A stretch of 37,585 nt of DNA from CAZSVI01 sp964610205 (GTDB lineage: Bacteria > Bacillota > Clostridia > DSM-8532). Shown in pieces: positions 23,270-32,210 of the stretch. The stretch is from contig CAZSVI010000020.1 in assembly GCA_964610205.1 (NCBI GenBank), positions 1 through 37,585 on the forward strand. Reading direction: 5' to 3'. The notes under the pieces were generated by a model. It saw only the letters and a program-made list of their open reading frames with translations, did no database searches and was not told the DNA's origin. The number at the start of each line of letters is the position of its first letter. The first letter of the stretch is position 1. The translations under genes were made by a program, and so were the position numbers.

Positions 23270-24162
23270 TAATTCTGTCCCCCAATATATACTCTTGTAT
23301 TCTTGCCGCCTTCCGGGAAAAGGATATCCTCCAATGCTATACTCCTTTTATAAAAAATATCTTCCCCGTCCAAAACTCCATTTTTCACCTCAACTACTGA
23401 ACCGTCATTAATACCTGTGGTTATTTTAATTTTTTCCACCGGCTTTTTGCCGCCGCTTTTTAAAACAAAAGGATTATTCCGCTCATCAAACTGAATAACG
23501 TTCATGGGAAGGACAACCACTCCGAAAGCTTTTTCACTTAAAATCTTTACTTCAGCCGACATTCCCGTACGAATACCGTCAAGGGGTTCAATATCAATTG
23601 ATGCCGTAAAAAATGTAACCCCGTTTATAATCTGTCCTTCTTTTGATATGCTGTTTATTACGCCCTTTACCTCTTTATTCAATGCTCCTATTTTTACCGT
23701 GGCTTCATTACCCGTTTCCAATACCCCCACATCATACTCGTCCACTCTGAAATTTATTTCAAGCTTACTGAAATCAATTATATCAGCCAGTTTAGCGGCA
23801 GACAAAACCATTGTCCCTTCCTCCACATAAATATTCACAACTTCGCCGCCTATTCCGGCGGCCAATTTTTCACCTGTCTCAGTCGTAAATATAATGTCCC
23901 CTTCTTCCACAAGATCCCCCGCATTAACATGAACCTGTGTAATCAGCATAGTTTTGTTGGAGACTATTGTTTGTCGATTTTTGGACAACACATTTCCGGA
24001 AAAAGAATAAAAAGTTATAATATCACCGGTTAGAGCTTTTACGCTTTTATATGCGGAGGCAACAGGCTGCATCAAATAGTATGTAGCCGCCCCTGCCACT
24101 CCGGCAACAACCAGCCCTGTCATAACCCACTTTATTAGTTTTGACTTTCTGCGAACACCCAT
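23269..24162 (-). CDS. HlyD-family adaptor of the first MacAB-like exporter
   Basis: A 297-residue adaptor with an N-terminal membrane helix (LIKWVMTGLVVAGVAGAATY), lipoyl-like segments (TIVSNKTMLITQVHVNAGDL and EVVNIYVEEGTMV), and a beta-barrel and terminal domain (VTFFTASIDIEPLDGIRTGM, then VLPMNVIQFD). Unlike the other two adaptors in this window it lacks a long coiled-coil hairpin, as the two lipoyl halves are nearly joined. GGAGG lies 9 nt before the ATG. It is the first gene of the operon. The 208 bp upstream (24163-24370) contain no gene I can support. Confidence 0.85.
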   Translation of the reverse strand: MGVRRKSKLIKWVMTGLVVAGVAGAATYYLMQPVASAYKSVKALTGDIITFYSFSGNVLSKNRQTIVSNKTMLITQVHVNAGDLVEEGDIIFTTETGEKLAAGIGGEVVNIYVEEGTMVLSAAKLADIIDFSKLEINFRVDEYDVGVLETGNEATVKIGALNKEVKGVINSISKEGQIINGVTFFTASIDIEPLDGIRTGMSAEVKILSEKAFGVVVLPMNVIQFDERNNPFVLKSGGKKPVEKIKITTGINDGSVVEVKNGVLDGEDIFYKRSIALEDILFPEGGKNTRVYIGGQN

Positions 24163-24365
24163 GTTATTATCCTCCTATTTCCCCGATAAAATGTACTTTT
24201 TTATGTATTGTTCAAGGAACGCTTGTGCGTTTTGGCCTTTGATAAAATCAGTCCGGATTTTATGATTCGGTATATGCCGATGGTTTTGCGATTTATACTT
24301 CTCCTGATATAGGTTTTGTTGATGACAACCTTTATATACATGATATTTCTGAAGATCCCTCAAAT

Positions 24366-24394
24366 AAAAACCCCCTCTTAATCAATCAAGGGGG
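24366..24394 (-). terminator. Rho-independent terminator after rlmH
   Basis: On the minus strand CCCCCTT and AAGAGGGGG form a stem (one bulge), followed by TTTTTATTT. It is 7 nt after the rlmH stop and ends the Wal-cluster transcript. Confidence 0.75.
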
Positions 24395-24400
24395 AATTAG

Positions 24401-24880
24401 TTATTTGTGATATGTCTCATTGTTTATTATTTTAAACCCTCGGTAGATCTGCTCCAGAAGAATTACTCTCGCCAGTTGATGGGGAAAGGTCATATTGGAA
24501 AGGCAGAGGCTGTAATCGGCTTTATTTACAAGTTTCCTGTCCAGTCCTGTTGAACCTCCGATAATAAAGGAGATCCGGCTTTTTCCGGAAAGCATCCAGG
24601 TGGAAAGCTTATCGGCAAATTCCTGTGAATTAAGCTTTTCCCCTTTTATATCCAGAACAATACTGAAAGTGTTTTTACAGAGGGCATTCCTGATTCTATC
24701 AGCCTCCTTTTCCCGCGCCTGTTCTTCCTCCGTAGACGATGGGTTATCCGGTATCCTTTCTTCGGCTGCTTCAACCATGTCAAGCCTGCAAAAACGCGAA
24801 AGCCGTTTTGCATATTCCAAAACGGCATCCTTCAGGTACTTCTCTTTCAATTTTCCTACTGCAACAATTTGTATATTCAA
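24401..24880 (-). CDS. rlmH: 23S rRNA pseudouridine-1915 N3-methyltransferase
   Basis: Methylates pseudouridine 1915 in helix 69 of 23S rRNA, using SAM. From the chosen TTG it is 159 residues, the normal size. It has the canonical N-terminus (IQIVAVGKLKEKYLKDAVLE), the knotted SAM-binding loop FIIGGSTGLD and the strongly conserved tail MTFPHQLARVILLEQIYRGF, ending YHK. The frame extends upstream to 24898, but GAAGGA is placed for the TTG. It is the last gene of the Wal-type cluster, as is common in Firmicutes. Confidence 0.95.
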   Translation of the reverse strand: MNIQIVAVGKLKEKYLKDAVLEYAKRLSRFCRLDMVEAAEERIPDNPSSTEEEQAREKEADRIRNALCKNTFSIVLDIKGEKLNSQEFADKLSTWMLSGKSRISFIIGGSTGLDRKLVNKADYSLCLSNMTFPHQLARVILLEQIYRGFKIINNETYHK

Positions 24881-25003
24881 AACAAATCCTTCTCTCAAAA
24901 ACAGGTTATTAAATATGAATCCTTGTTAATAGACAAAAGAAATTTTTCCTTATCCATAATCAATATATTCAAAAATTAAATATCCGGCATCTATTATCAA
25001 ATA

Positions 25004-25795
25004 TCATACACTTATCGCTTCACTTGCCCTGTCACGAAAAGCCACGCCCAGATATACATCCTTCCCGGCTACGATTGACTTCTCATAAAGAGCGTTTTTT
25101 ACTGTCTGTAAGGCAAGCTCCGGAAAGTTATTCTCCTTGCTGAGATGTCCTAATAAGAACTTTTGCGTTCCCTTAGACGCCAGATATGCTACCACCTTTG
25201 CCGCCATTTCATTGCAAAGGTGTCCCGAATCTCCTAAAATCCGTTGCTTCAAAGGCCAGGGATACCTTCCCACCTTCAGCATTTCAATGTCATGGTTGGA
25301 TTCTATCAGGATCATATCGCTGCCAGCAAGATTATCCAGAAGCCTTTTGTTCATATGTCCGATATCTGTGACTATTGTTACCTTTTTCTTATGGCAGAAA
25401 AAGTTAAAGCCTACCGGTTCTGCAGCATCATGTGGTGTGGGAAATGTATGAACCTCTATATCACCTATTATAAAAGGCTCTCCTGTAACAAAAGTCCGTA
25501 TGCATCCGGGCGGAAGCTTATTTAATCCGGTTTCCATGACATCCCATGTACTTCTGTTCGCATAGACGGGAATACCGTATCGGCGGGCCAGAACTCCTGC
25601 CCCCATGATATGATCCGTATGCTCATGACTGATAACAATAGCTTGTACATTATGTATACTAACGCCGGCAGAAGCAATGGCCTCTTCAATCTTCTTTCCG
25701 CTAAGCCCCGCGTCAACAAGAATATGTGTATTCCGCCCTTTTATATATATTGCATTGCCGCTGCTTCCGCTATATAAGCTGACTAGTTTTATCAT
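25004..25795 (-). CDS. yycJ: Metallo-beta-lactamase-fold protein of the YycJ/WalJ family
   Basis: A 263-residue metallohydrolase, the usual partner of WalRK operons; in B. subtilis and streptococci it affects chromosome-division timing and cell-wall stress, and acts on DNA. The N-terminus VSLYSGSSGNAIYI and the metal motif SHEHTDH (His 57, 59, Asp 61, His 62) are clear; later His residues sit in FPTPHDAAEPVGF and LLGHLSKENN. AGAGGA stands 9 nt upstream. It lies between murA (35 nt away) and rlmH, all on the same strand. Confidence 0.93.
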   Translation of the reverse strand: MIKLVSLYSGSSGNAIYIKGRNTHILVDAGLSGKKIEEAIASAGVSIHNVQAIVISHEHTDHIMGAGVLARRYGIPVYANRSTWDVMETGLNKLPPGCIRTFVTGEPFIIGDIEVHTFPTPHDAAEPVGFNFFCHKKKVTIVTDIGHMNKRLLDNLAGSDMILIESNHDIEMLKVGRYPWPLKQRILGDSGHLCNEMAAKVVAYLASKGTQKFLLGHLSKENNFPELALQTVKNALYEKSIVAGKDVYLGVAFRDRASEAISV

Positions 25796-25830
25796 ACTTC
25801 AAATCCTCTTCTTAAGTGTTTGAATAAAAA

Positions 25831-27099
25831 CTATTCTTTTGTACTTCTTCGGATATCAGCCCCAAGGGCTTTTAGTTTTTCCTCAAGCTTCTCATATCCT
25901 CTGTCAATACACTCAATGTTTGATACAGTTGTTTCACCCTGGGCTATCAAGCCGGCAATAACCATTGCGGCCCCTGCACGCAGATCAAGCGCGCGGATAG
26001 GCGCTCCGCTTAAGCGTACAGGCCCTTCAATTACAGCCATACGGCCTTCAACCTTGATATTCGCGCCCATCCTTTTTAGTTCATCAATGTACTGAAAACG
26101 GTTATCCCACACTCCTTCAGTAATAGTGCTTGTTCCTTCCGACCGGCATAAAAGAACAGTAGCCGGCGGCTGAAGATCCGTAGGAAACCCGGGATATGGA
26201 AGTGTTTTTACGTTAACCTTCTGAAGCTTGTCTTTACAAAAAACCCGGATACTGTCGTCATATTCTTCTACTCTGACATTCATTTCCTGAAGTTTTGCCG
26301 TTAATGATTCCATATGCTTCGGAATTACGTTCTTTACCAATACATCTCCATGGGTAGCTGCTGCCGCAATCATAAAGGTCCCGGCTTCAATCTGATCAGG
26401 AATAATGGAATAGGCATGTCCGCCTTTAAGTTCTTTGACACCCCTTATCTTTATTACATCAGTCCCCGCACCTTTTATATCCGCACCCATTGCGTTCAGA
26501 AAGTTTGCAAGGTCAACAATATGCGGCTCCTTTGCCGCGTTTTCAATAGTGGTTATACCCTCAGCCTTTACTGCCGCCAATATAATGTTAATAGTCGCGC
26601 CCACACTGACAACATCGAGATAAATAGGCGCGCCTATTAACCGGTGTGCATTGATATTTACTTCTCCGTGCTCTATTTCAACCTTTGCACCTAATGCTTC
26701 AAACCCTTTAATATGCTGATCGATAGGACGTACTCCGAAATCGCAGCCTCCCGGAAAGGTAACAACCGCTTTTTTGAACTTTCCCAGAAGCGCTCCCATA
26801 AGATAATAGGAAGCGCGGAGTTTTCCAATCTGTTTGTCTGTTGCCGTATATGCATTTATATTTGTAGTGGATATTTTCATGGACGAATTATTCGGATACT
26901 GTATTTTCGCTCCAAGACCAATCATGATAGTTTTTAAAATGGATATATCCAATATATCCGGTATGTTTTCAATCTCACAGTCACCATCTGTCAGTATGGC
27001 TGCGGGAAGAATCGCAACAGCCGCATTTTTTGCCCCGCTGACTGTTACTTCTCCTTTTAGACGCTTCTGCCCGCGAATAACCAGTTTTTCCAAACCCAT
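25831..27099 (-). CDS. murA: UDP-N-acetylglucosamine 1-carboxyvinyltransferase
   Basis: Transfers enolpyruvate from PEP to UDP-GlcNAc, the first committed step of peptidoglycan synthesis; the target of fosfomycin. At 422 residues it is full length. The N-terminal SGAKNAAVAILPA (Lys 25, Asn 26), the active-site loop FPGGCDFGVRPID with Cys 119 (Cys 115 in E. coli numbering), and the C-terminal DLRAGAAMVIAGL are all present. The Cys suggests fosfomycin sensitivity by this enzyme. Firmicutes often have two MurA copies; this may be the second (MurAB) type. It lies between the yycI-like gene and yycJ. A possible internal promoter precedes it. Confidence 0.95.
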   Translation of the reverse strand: MGLEKLVIRGQKRLKGEVTVSGAKNAAVAILPAAILTDGDCEIENIPDILDISILKTIMIGLGAKIQYPNNSSMKISTTNINAYTATDKQIGKLRASYYLMGALLGKFKKAVVTFPGGCDFGVRPIDQHIKGFEALGAKVEIEHGEVNINAHRLIGAPIYLDVVSVGATINIILAAVKAEGITTIENAAKEPHIVDLANFLNAMGADIKGAGTDVIKIRGVKELKGGHAYSIIPDQIEAGTFMIAAAATHGDVLVKNVIPKHMESLTAKLQEMNVRVEEYDDSIRVFCKDKLQKVNVKTLPYPGFPTDLQPPATVLLCRSEGTSTITEGVWDNRFQYIDELKRMGANIKVEGRMAVIEGPVRLSGAPIRALDLRAGAAMVIAGLIAQGETTVSNIECIDRGYEKLEEKLKALGADIRRSTKE

Positions 27100-27165
27100 G
27101 CACCATCTTTCATGTTATAAGGCGGTACTTCATAATTGTATAATGTTTTACCCTAACCCTGAACT

Positions 27166-27195
27166 ATTATATCATTTTCAACTCCAAAATCACAA
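27166..27195 (-). promoter_or_regulatory. Possible internal promoter for murA-yycJ-rlmH
   Basis: On the minus strand TTGTGA, an 18-bp spacer and TATAAT, about 70 bp before the murA ATG and in the gap after the yycI-like gene. It would allow murA expression apart from walRK. Confidence 0.45.
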
Positions 27196-27216
27196 TCAGA
27201 ATTTTGTCCTTCAGTA

Positions 27217-28038
27217 CTAATCAAATTCTATCCACTCACCGGTATAGGCATTATAGAATACTCTGTCTCCTGATATAAGGGTAACACGCCAAACGGGGGT
27301 ATCGTACAAATCTTCCTCCTGAAGCTGCATATATCCCAGATCAATGGTATTTATAACCCCACGAATCCTGCTCTTACCGGTTAGTAAAACAATATTCGCA
27401 GAAATAATCTCATCCGCTTTGCTGAGCTTAATAGTATCGAAAAGCTTCATATTGCCTTCCGCTTTGCTTAGCCTGCCGTTCTTTATGGTAAAGGTTATTC
27501 TGTTATTATAAATCAGCAGGTCTTTATATTGTTGAATATACTCTGCAATAATAGTATCGTCATCTTTATAAACATTATCCAATACAAATCTCTCTTTGGA
27601 TATTTTTTTGTCTCTTATCCAGGATAAAAGCTTCCGGTCCAGCCTTTTTTCATCTTCAACGGGGAGAACTGTTGTGCCGGTACCGTCGGTATAAACAAAT
27701 CTGTCTCCTTCAATGAAGAGTGCCTTTCCGTTAACATCCCACTGCCTGTTTAGCGGATTTACCGCACTATCGTCTTTCAGTCCTGTTAAGCCTTTTATCA
27801 TATCCCGGTACATTCCGGTGTCACAGTCCATATAGCTGATTCTTCCAATTGGTTTGTTATAGGAAGGAATATTGCCCGTAACAACAACACCGGCCGTCTC
27901 CAAAGCCTGCCTGGCATTTTTCTGGTACTGCCCGGTAAGAACGAACGTATCCTTCACATTCATAACATTGACGAAGAGGAATAGATTCAGAATAATCAGA
28001 ACTATGAGAATGATATTTTTAGCCCTGGCCCAATCCAT
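27217..28038 (-). CDS. yycI: YycI-like regulator of the WalK sensor kinase
   Basis: A 273-residue protein with one membrane helix near the N-terminus (IILIVLIILNLFLFVNVM, about 9-26) and the rest outside. The opening MDWARAKNIILIVLIILNLF is the family signature. It ends with the repeated-fold strand motif NAYTGEWIEFD. In B. subtilis YycI and YycH bind WalK and control its activity. It directly follows the yycH-like gene (1 nt gap), with GGGGAA ahead of the ATG. Divergent beyond the N-terminus, so family placement also rests on position. Confidence 0.82.
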   Translation of the reverse strand: MDWARAKNIILIVLIILNLFLFVNVMNVKDTFVLTGQYQKNARQALETAGVVVTGNIPSYNKPIGRISYMDCDTGMYRDMIKGLTGLKDDSAVNPLNRQWDVNGKALFIEGDRFVYTDGTGTTVLPVEDEKRLDRKLLSWIRDKKISKERFVLDNVYKDDDTIIAEYIQQYKDLLIYNNRITFTIKNGRLSKAEGNMKLFDTIKLSKADEIISANIVLLTGKSRIRGVINTIDLGYMQLQEEDLYDTPVWRVTLISGDRVFYNAYTGEWIEFD

Positions 28039-28039
28039 A

Positions 28040-29485
28040 TTATTCCCCTTTCCCCCGCATTCTCAGATATATCACCTTGGAATCGGTCTCAATCAACCAA
28101 TAGGGCTCCGCTCGCATACCATTTTCGGAAAAGAGATAATCGGTTGAAATATTGTGGATTACAGGATTGCTCTTTAATTGAGGATATTCAAGAATCAGTT
28201 GTTTCTCAAAGAAATCATAGAAAAACAAACTGTATTCATTGAAATAATCATTATAGGCAAAGGTTTTTATATACCACTTTACATCCAGCACCCGATCCCT
28301 GTTTGCATGTACTGTTATTGCGTGGTGTATGGCTTTTTCCGTATCTTTCTTTATTTTGATTTCCATATCATCCATTACATAATCAAATATAAAGATATAG
28401 TTTTTATCTGTTTCATCAATTTTGCTAAGATATATTCCGGCTCCCTGAATCATATCTCCTTTTCTGCACTCAATAAACATCAATGCCTTCTCCAGGGCCT
28501 CTTCAACCAAACCCTTTTCGCCGGCTTCCTTGCCCCTGTACTGATAATCAAGTAATCCGTTGAAATAATACCGGTATACCTGCTCCGTATCGGAAAATAT
28601 TACATTGGTTAAATCATCGGAAAGCCTTGTGATTATTGATCTTCTGCTTTCATCTAGGAGGTTTTCTTTAATATTGTCCATGTTATTCTTATTTAATGCT
28701 ATTGTATCCGGCGTTTTTACAAGAAGATCCCATATCTTCTTATTCTTGTCGCTTAAGCTGATAAGAAGTTCCTTCTCCTCTGTAATTGCATAAAACGCTA
28801 TAAGCCTGTTCATTGGAATAATTGTTTCACTGTTGCGGATTGTCGTTATTGCCTTCTCATAATCTTCTTTTTTTAAATTTCCAGGCTCAATTGTAACAAC
28901 ATATTTATAAACTGTATGGCCGTCATATACATATAATGTGTTCTTATTGTTGTTAATATCTTCAGATGGAAAAATTGCCAGCTTATATATCTGTTTGACA
29001 GCCGGTACCACACTTGAGTCAACACCGGCCAGCCAGCGAATAATACCTGAAGGTATCTCATTTTTGAACTCAAGGATAATGGTCTTCATTTTTATTAAAG
29101 AATACCAATCCCGTTCATATTCCTTATCACCGATTACAGGCTTCATTTGAATAATCTGTCTGAAGTAACTGTCCTTTAAATCTTTCCATATTGAACGGTA
29201 CAAGTTATTTTTAGAATCCAACGGCCAATATAAATCTCCGCTTCCATCCGAAACAAGAATAGACTTCGGACGGTAATATAATTCTTTAACCTCATCCAGA
29301 TCCACCGTATCATTACTTCGCCAAAATCTAATCTGAGACGAAAAAGGAAAAGGAACTCCCGGATTTTTTTCACTCCATAGAATTCCCATTTGAAACACAC
29401 ACAGTAAAAGTAAAAAGATAATCAGTATGGATTTTTTAAATTCAAAATTAAACAGGCGCATTTTATTCATAGGTTTATTGCACAT
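28040..29485 (-). CDS. yycH: YycH-like regulator of the WalK sensor kinase
   Basis: A 481-residue protein with a short cytoplasmic start, one membrane helix (about 17-36, KSILIIFLLLLCVFQMGILW) and a large extracytoplasmic part. Length, topology and the site between walK and yycI match YycH, whose products sit next to WalK in the membrane. Sequence similarity to the Bacillus protein is low by eye. No clear ribosome site is seen; the start overlaps the end of the upstream secreted-protein gene by 11 bp, so it may be translated by coupling. Confidence 0.78.
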   Translation of the reverse strand: MCNKPMNKMRLFNFEFKKSILIIFLLLLCVFQMGILWSEKNPGVPFPFSSQIRFWRSNDTVDLDEVKELYYRPKSILVSDGSGDLYWPLDSKNNLYRSIWKDLKDSYFRQIIQMKPVIGDKEYERDWYSLIKMKTIILEFKNEIPSGIIRWLAGVDSSVVPAVKQIYKLAIFPSEDINNNKNTLYVYDGHTVYKYVVTIEPGNLKKEDYEKAITTIRNSETIIPMNRLIAFYAITEEKELLISLSDKNKKIWDLLVKTPDTIALNKNNMDNIKENLLDESRRSIITRLSDDLTNVIFSDTEQVYRYYFNGLLDYQYRGKEAGEKGLVEEALEKALMFIECRKGDMIQGAGIYLSKIDETDKNYIFIFDYVMDDMEIKIKKDTEKAIHHAITVHANRDRVLDVKWYIKTFAYNDYFNEYSLFFYDFFEKQLILEYPQLKSNPVIHNISTDYLFSENGMRAEPYWLIETDSKVIYLRMRGKGE

Positions 29486-30125
29486 TTACTAATTGTTTTA
29501 ATGAGTCAACCGTATTTATAAGGCTATCCTTTATTTTTTCAAGGACATTCGCCTTTTGTTTCTTTACAATCACTTCAATATCGGTTATCTGCAGGTTCTC
29601 ATCAGGTTTTAGAACCTTGTAACTGTTTTTAGGGAAGACGACCAGACGGATATTGTTGGGATTGTTTTCTCCGGTGAAGGGCATAACAACCCTTGAAAAT
29701 AACAGCATCGATCCTTCAACGGGTTTTCCCAGAATAACATACCCATTTTCCTTTTCAACAAAAACCATTAGTACTACCACGTCATTATCTTCAAGTTCAA
29801 AGCCTTCGGTAATCATTCCGGTAATGATGTAATCCTGAATATTTTCATTCTTAGTGTCCCGGTTAATTTTTATCTCATCAAGTATAGTAACCTTAGAACC
29901 GCTTTCCTTATTACAGAACAAAGTGCCGTATTCATCCAGTACAGCTTCATGGGCGTATTCTTCTTTGTTTGGTTCACCCTTATTTATTACAGCATCTTCA
30001 GGTAATTCCATATCTTCTGAGTAATCATTTGTAACATTGGTACTATCCCCTGTTGCCATGGAAACAACAGTACCGGCTACTGTCATTACAATAATCAACA
30101 AGAGAAATGATAATTTTTTTGCCAT
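29475..30125 (-). CDS. Secreted protein of unknown function in the Wal operon
   Basis: A 216-residue protein with an apparent signal peptide (KKLSFLLLIIVMTVAGTVVS) and no lipobox Cys. The rest is soluble and acidic: YIITGMITEGFELEDNDVVV, then VEKENGYVILGKPVEGSMLL and a C-terminal amphipathic tail. I do not recognise a named family. It sits between walK and the yycH-like gene, overlapping the latter by 11 bp, so it is very likely part of the same regulon and could be an extra WalK input. A GGGGGG-type site lies 5 nt before the ATG. Confidence 0.75.
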   Translation of the reverse strand: MAKKLSFLLLIIVMTVAGTVVSMATGDSTNVTNDYSEDMELPEDAVINKGEPNKEEYAHEAVLDEYGTLFCNKESGSKVTILDEIKINRDTKNENIQDYIITGMITEGFELEDNDVVVLMVFVEKENGYVILGKPVEGSMLLFSRVVMPFTGENNPNNIRLVVFPKNSYKVLKPDENLQITDIEVIVKKQKANVLEKIKDSLINTVDSLKQLVNVQ

Positions 30126-30257
30126 ATAAACCCCCCTGGCAAAGTATGTAAAACCAGCAGATATGGATCTACCGGATTTTAGTATTCCTATATCTATTAT
30201 ACTTGATTTTTATTACAAATCTATTACCGCGTTCTTAAAATGCTATTACTAATTTTT

Positions 30258-32054
30258 TCATGTTGCCTTATCGCTCACACTTATACCCGGGAGGATCACA
30301 GTAATCTCCGTGCCTTCATTTATGCTGCTTCTTGCCTGTATGGTTCCCCCGTGAGATTCCGCTATTTCCTTGGCAATAGATAAACCAAGCCCTGTTCCTC
30401 CCATTTGCCTTGATCGTGCCTTATCCACACGGTAAAATCGCTCAAATACTCTTTCAAGCTCTTTCTCCGGAATTCCAATACCGGTATCAACAACTTTTAT
30501 ATACGCATTTTCATCATGCTTTCCAACATAAATTGAAACCAAGCCTTTTTCAGGAGTATACTTTATGGCATTGCCGATAATATTCAGCAGCAGCTGTTCC
30601 AGCCTGTCCCGATCCCCTGATATGTCAGGCGGATTTTCCACTGCATAAACTTTCATGATTTGACCTTTCTCCTCAGCCGACAGCCACAACCTGTCCACTA
30701 CGCTTTGCGTCAGCTCCAGCGGTGACAAACGCTGCAAGTTAAGCTTTATCCCGCTGTCGTGCTTAGATAGGAGAAGCAAGTCCTTAACCAGGCGGTCCAT
30801 ACGGTTTGATTCCGAATAAATAACATTTAAAAAGCTTCTTGTAGCGTTTTCATCCTCTAATGCTCCATCCAGAAGGGTTTCAGAATAACTTTTTATTGAG
30901 GTTAACGGTGTCTTCAGCTCGTGTGATACGTTGGCTACAAATTCCTTCCGCATATTATCCAGATTCCGCTCTTCCGTATTGTCCTGAAGAACAGTAATAA
31001 TACCCTCCACTGTATTTCTTTTGTCGGTAAAGGGCGCAAACTGTATTTTAAAATAACGATCCTTTATTTTTATGCTCCTGTTGAAGTCGGATAAATTTTT
31101 TTTGTCGACAATATCATCCAATGTGAAAGGAAGTTCCAGTTTATTCATAATACCCGTAAAAGTAAGATCTGAATTTTTAAGTTCCAAAAATGTAATTGCC
31201 GCAGAATTCATGTGAATAATTAACCCATCACGATTAAATGCGATGATTCCATCAGTTATATAATTCAAAATCATTTCAAATTTATTTTTTTCGTTAGAAA
31301 TCTCTATCAGCATATTCTTAAGCTGATTGGCCATATAGTTAAATGTTTTTGTAAGCTTTCCTATCTCATCATCCGACTTAACCTCCAGAACCTGGTCAAA
31401 ATCACCGGAAGTTATATTCTCCGCCTTGTGCATAATATCAACAATTGGTTTTGTAATTGTTTTGGAAAGCAAAAATCCTATTGCAACTGTTATGGCCACC
31501 GCAACAATCATTCCTGTAATAATAATGTTACTGAATTCCCGTATAATGGTTAACGCCTGATCCCGTTTATATTTAAAAAACAGAATGTAGTCACCGTCCA
31601 CCAAAGTCTGTTTTTTAACAAAATCATAAAAATCTCCGTCGGCCGATTTTGTCAGCTTTTTCTCTTCACCGGTATCAGCACTGTTGATAACCGACATTAA
31701 ATTCTCAGACTTCAGTATCTCGTTCCTGAAATCAATATTATTTTCTTCATATAATTCATCAGACGAATACAATATTTCGAGAGTGCTTTTCTTAAGAATT
31801 GTATAGCTCTTTTCGGTGCTGTACAATTGGCTTTTTATAATGGCCTCCTCTTCTATCCTTCTTTCAAGCTCATCAACCGTCATGTTTTCACGGATATTCA
31901 GCGTATTATAATAATTGGAGATTGTTCCCTTGAAATCATTATAGAAAATGTCCTCCACCTTATAATTCAGAAAAACCCATACTACAGACATCAATACGAA
32001 GGTGATGGCTACAATGATGATAACCAATCTCCATTGTAAACTTCTTGATAGCAT
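30258..32054 (-). CDS. walK: Sensor histidine kinase WalK (VicK)
   Basis: A 598-residue kinase with the full WalK layout: membrane helix 1 (about 10-29), an extracellular sensor region (30-172), membrane helix 2 (about 176-197), HAMP (198-250, TKPIVDIMHKAENITSGDFD), a PAS domain (about 256-360), the phospho-acceptor His 378 in FVANVSHELKTPL, and the ATPase domain (LLNIIGNAIKYTPEKG, DTGIGIPEKE, and GGTGLGLSIAKEIAESHGG). Function known for the family: phosphorylates WalR to control cell-wall hydrolases. GGGGGA stands 4-5 nt before the ATG. The 204-bp gap after walR contains a hairpin-rich insert. Confidence 0.93.
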   Translation of the reverse strand: MLSRSLQWRLVIIIVAITFVLMSVVWVFLNYKVEDIFYNDFKGTISNYYNTLNIRENMTVDELERRIEEEAIIKSQLYSTEKSYTILKKSTLEILYSSDELYEENNIDFRNEILKSENLMSVINSADTGEEKKLTKSADGDFYDFVKKQTLVDGDYILFFKYKRDQALTIIREFSNIIITGMIVAVAITVAIGFLLSKTITKPIVDIMHKAENITSGDFDQVLEVKSDDEIGKLTKTFNYMANQLKNMLIEISNEKNKFEMILNYITDGIIAFNRDGLIIHMNSAAITFLELKNSDLTFTGIMNKLELPFTLDDIVDKKNLSDFNRSIKIKDRYFKIQFAPFTDKRNTVEGIITVLQDNTEERNLDNMRKEFVANVSHELKTPLTSIKSYSETLLDGALEDENATRSFLNVIYSESNRMDRLVKDLLLLSKHDSGIKLNLQRLSPLELTQSVVDRLWLSAEEKGQIMKVYAVENPPDISGDRDRLEQLLLNIIGNAIKYTPEKGLVSIYVGKHDENAYIKVVDTGIGIPEKELERVFERFYRVDKARSRQMGGTGLGLSIAKEIAESHGGTIQARSSINEGTEITVILPGISVSDKAT

Positions 32055-32097
32055 TGTATCCCCCGGATTTACAACTTATTTTTCAAACGCTCGCGGC

Positions 32098-32138
32098 GCG
32101 TTACACATAACGCATAGGGCAGGCATTTCAATGCCTGC
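32098..32138. repeat. GC-rich double hairpin between walR and walK
   Basis: Two tight hairpins stand side by side: GCGTTA-caca-TAACGC (32098-32113) and GCAGGCAT-ttca-ATGCCTGC (32119-32138), in a patch far richer in G+C than its surroundings (about 32085-32180). The outer flanks carry further complementary GCGCG/CGCGC tracts. This is not an ordinary terminator, having no T-run. It may be a copy of an interspersed palindromic repeat, and could attenuate or process the walR-walK transcript. Confidence 0.6.
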
Positions 32139-32210
32139 GCTTTAGTTCGCAATTCGTGCAAGCGCGTATTGAATATTTACTTGAATAAGGCCGTATGCTT
32201 TCCGCAAAGC

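Noticed and set aside
24175..24363. 62-codon minus-strand frame before the adaptor gene
   Set aside because: It has an unusual composition, no ribosome site, and its start lies in the terminator region; probably chance.
24246..24410. Plus-strand open frame reading FYDSVYADGFAIYTSPDIGF onwards
   Set aside because: Its composition is protein-like, but it has no start codon or ribosome site, is preceded by two stops and runs through the rlmH terminator. It may be the tail of a lost gene; not supportable.
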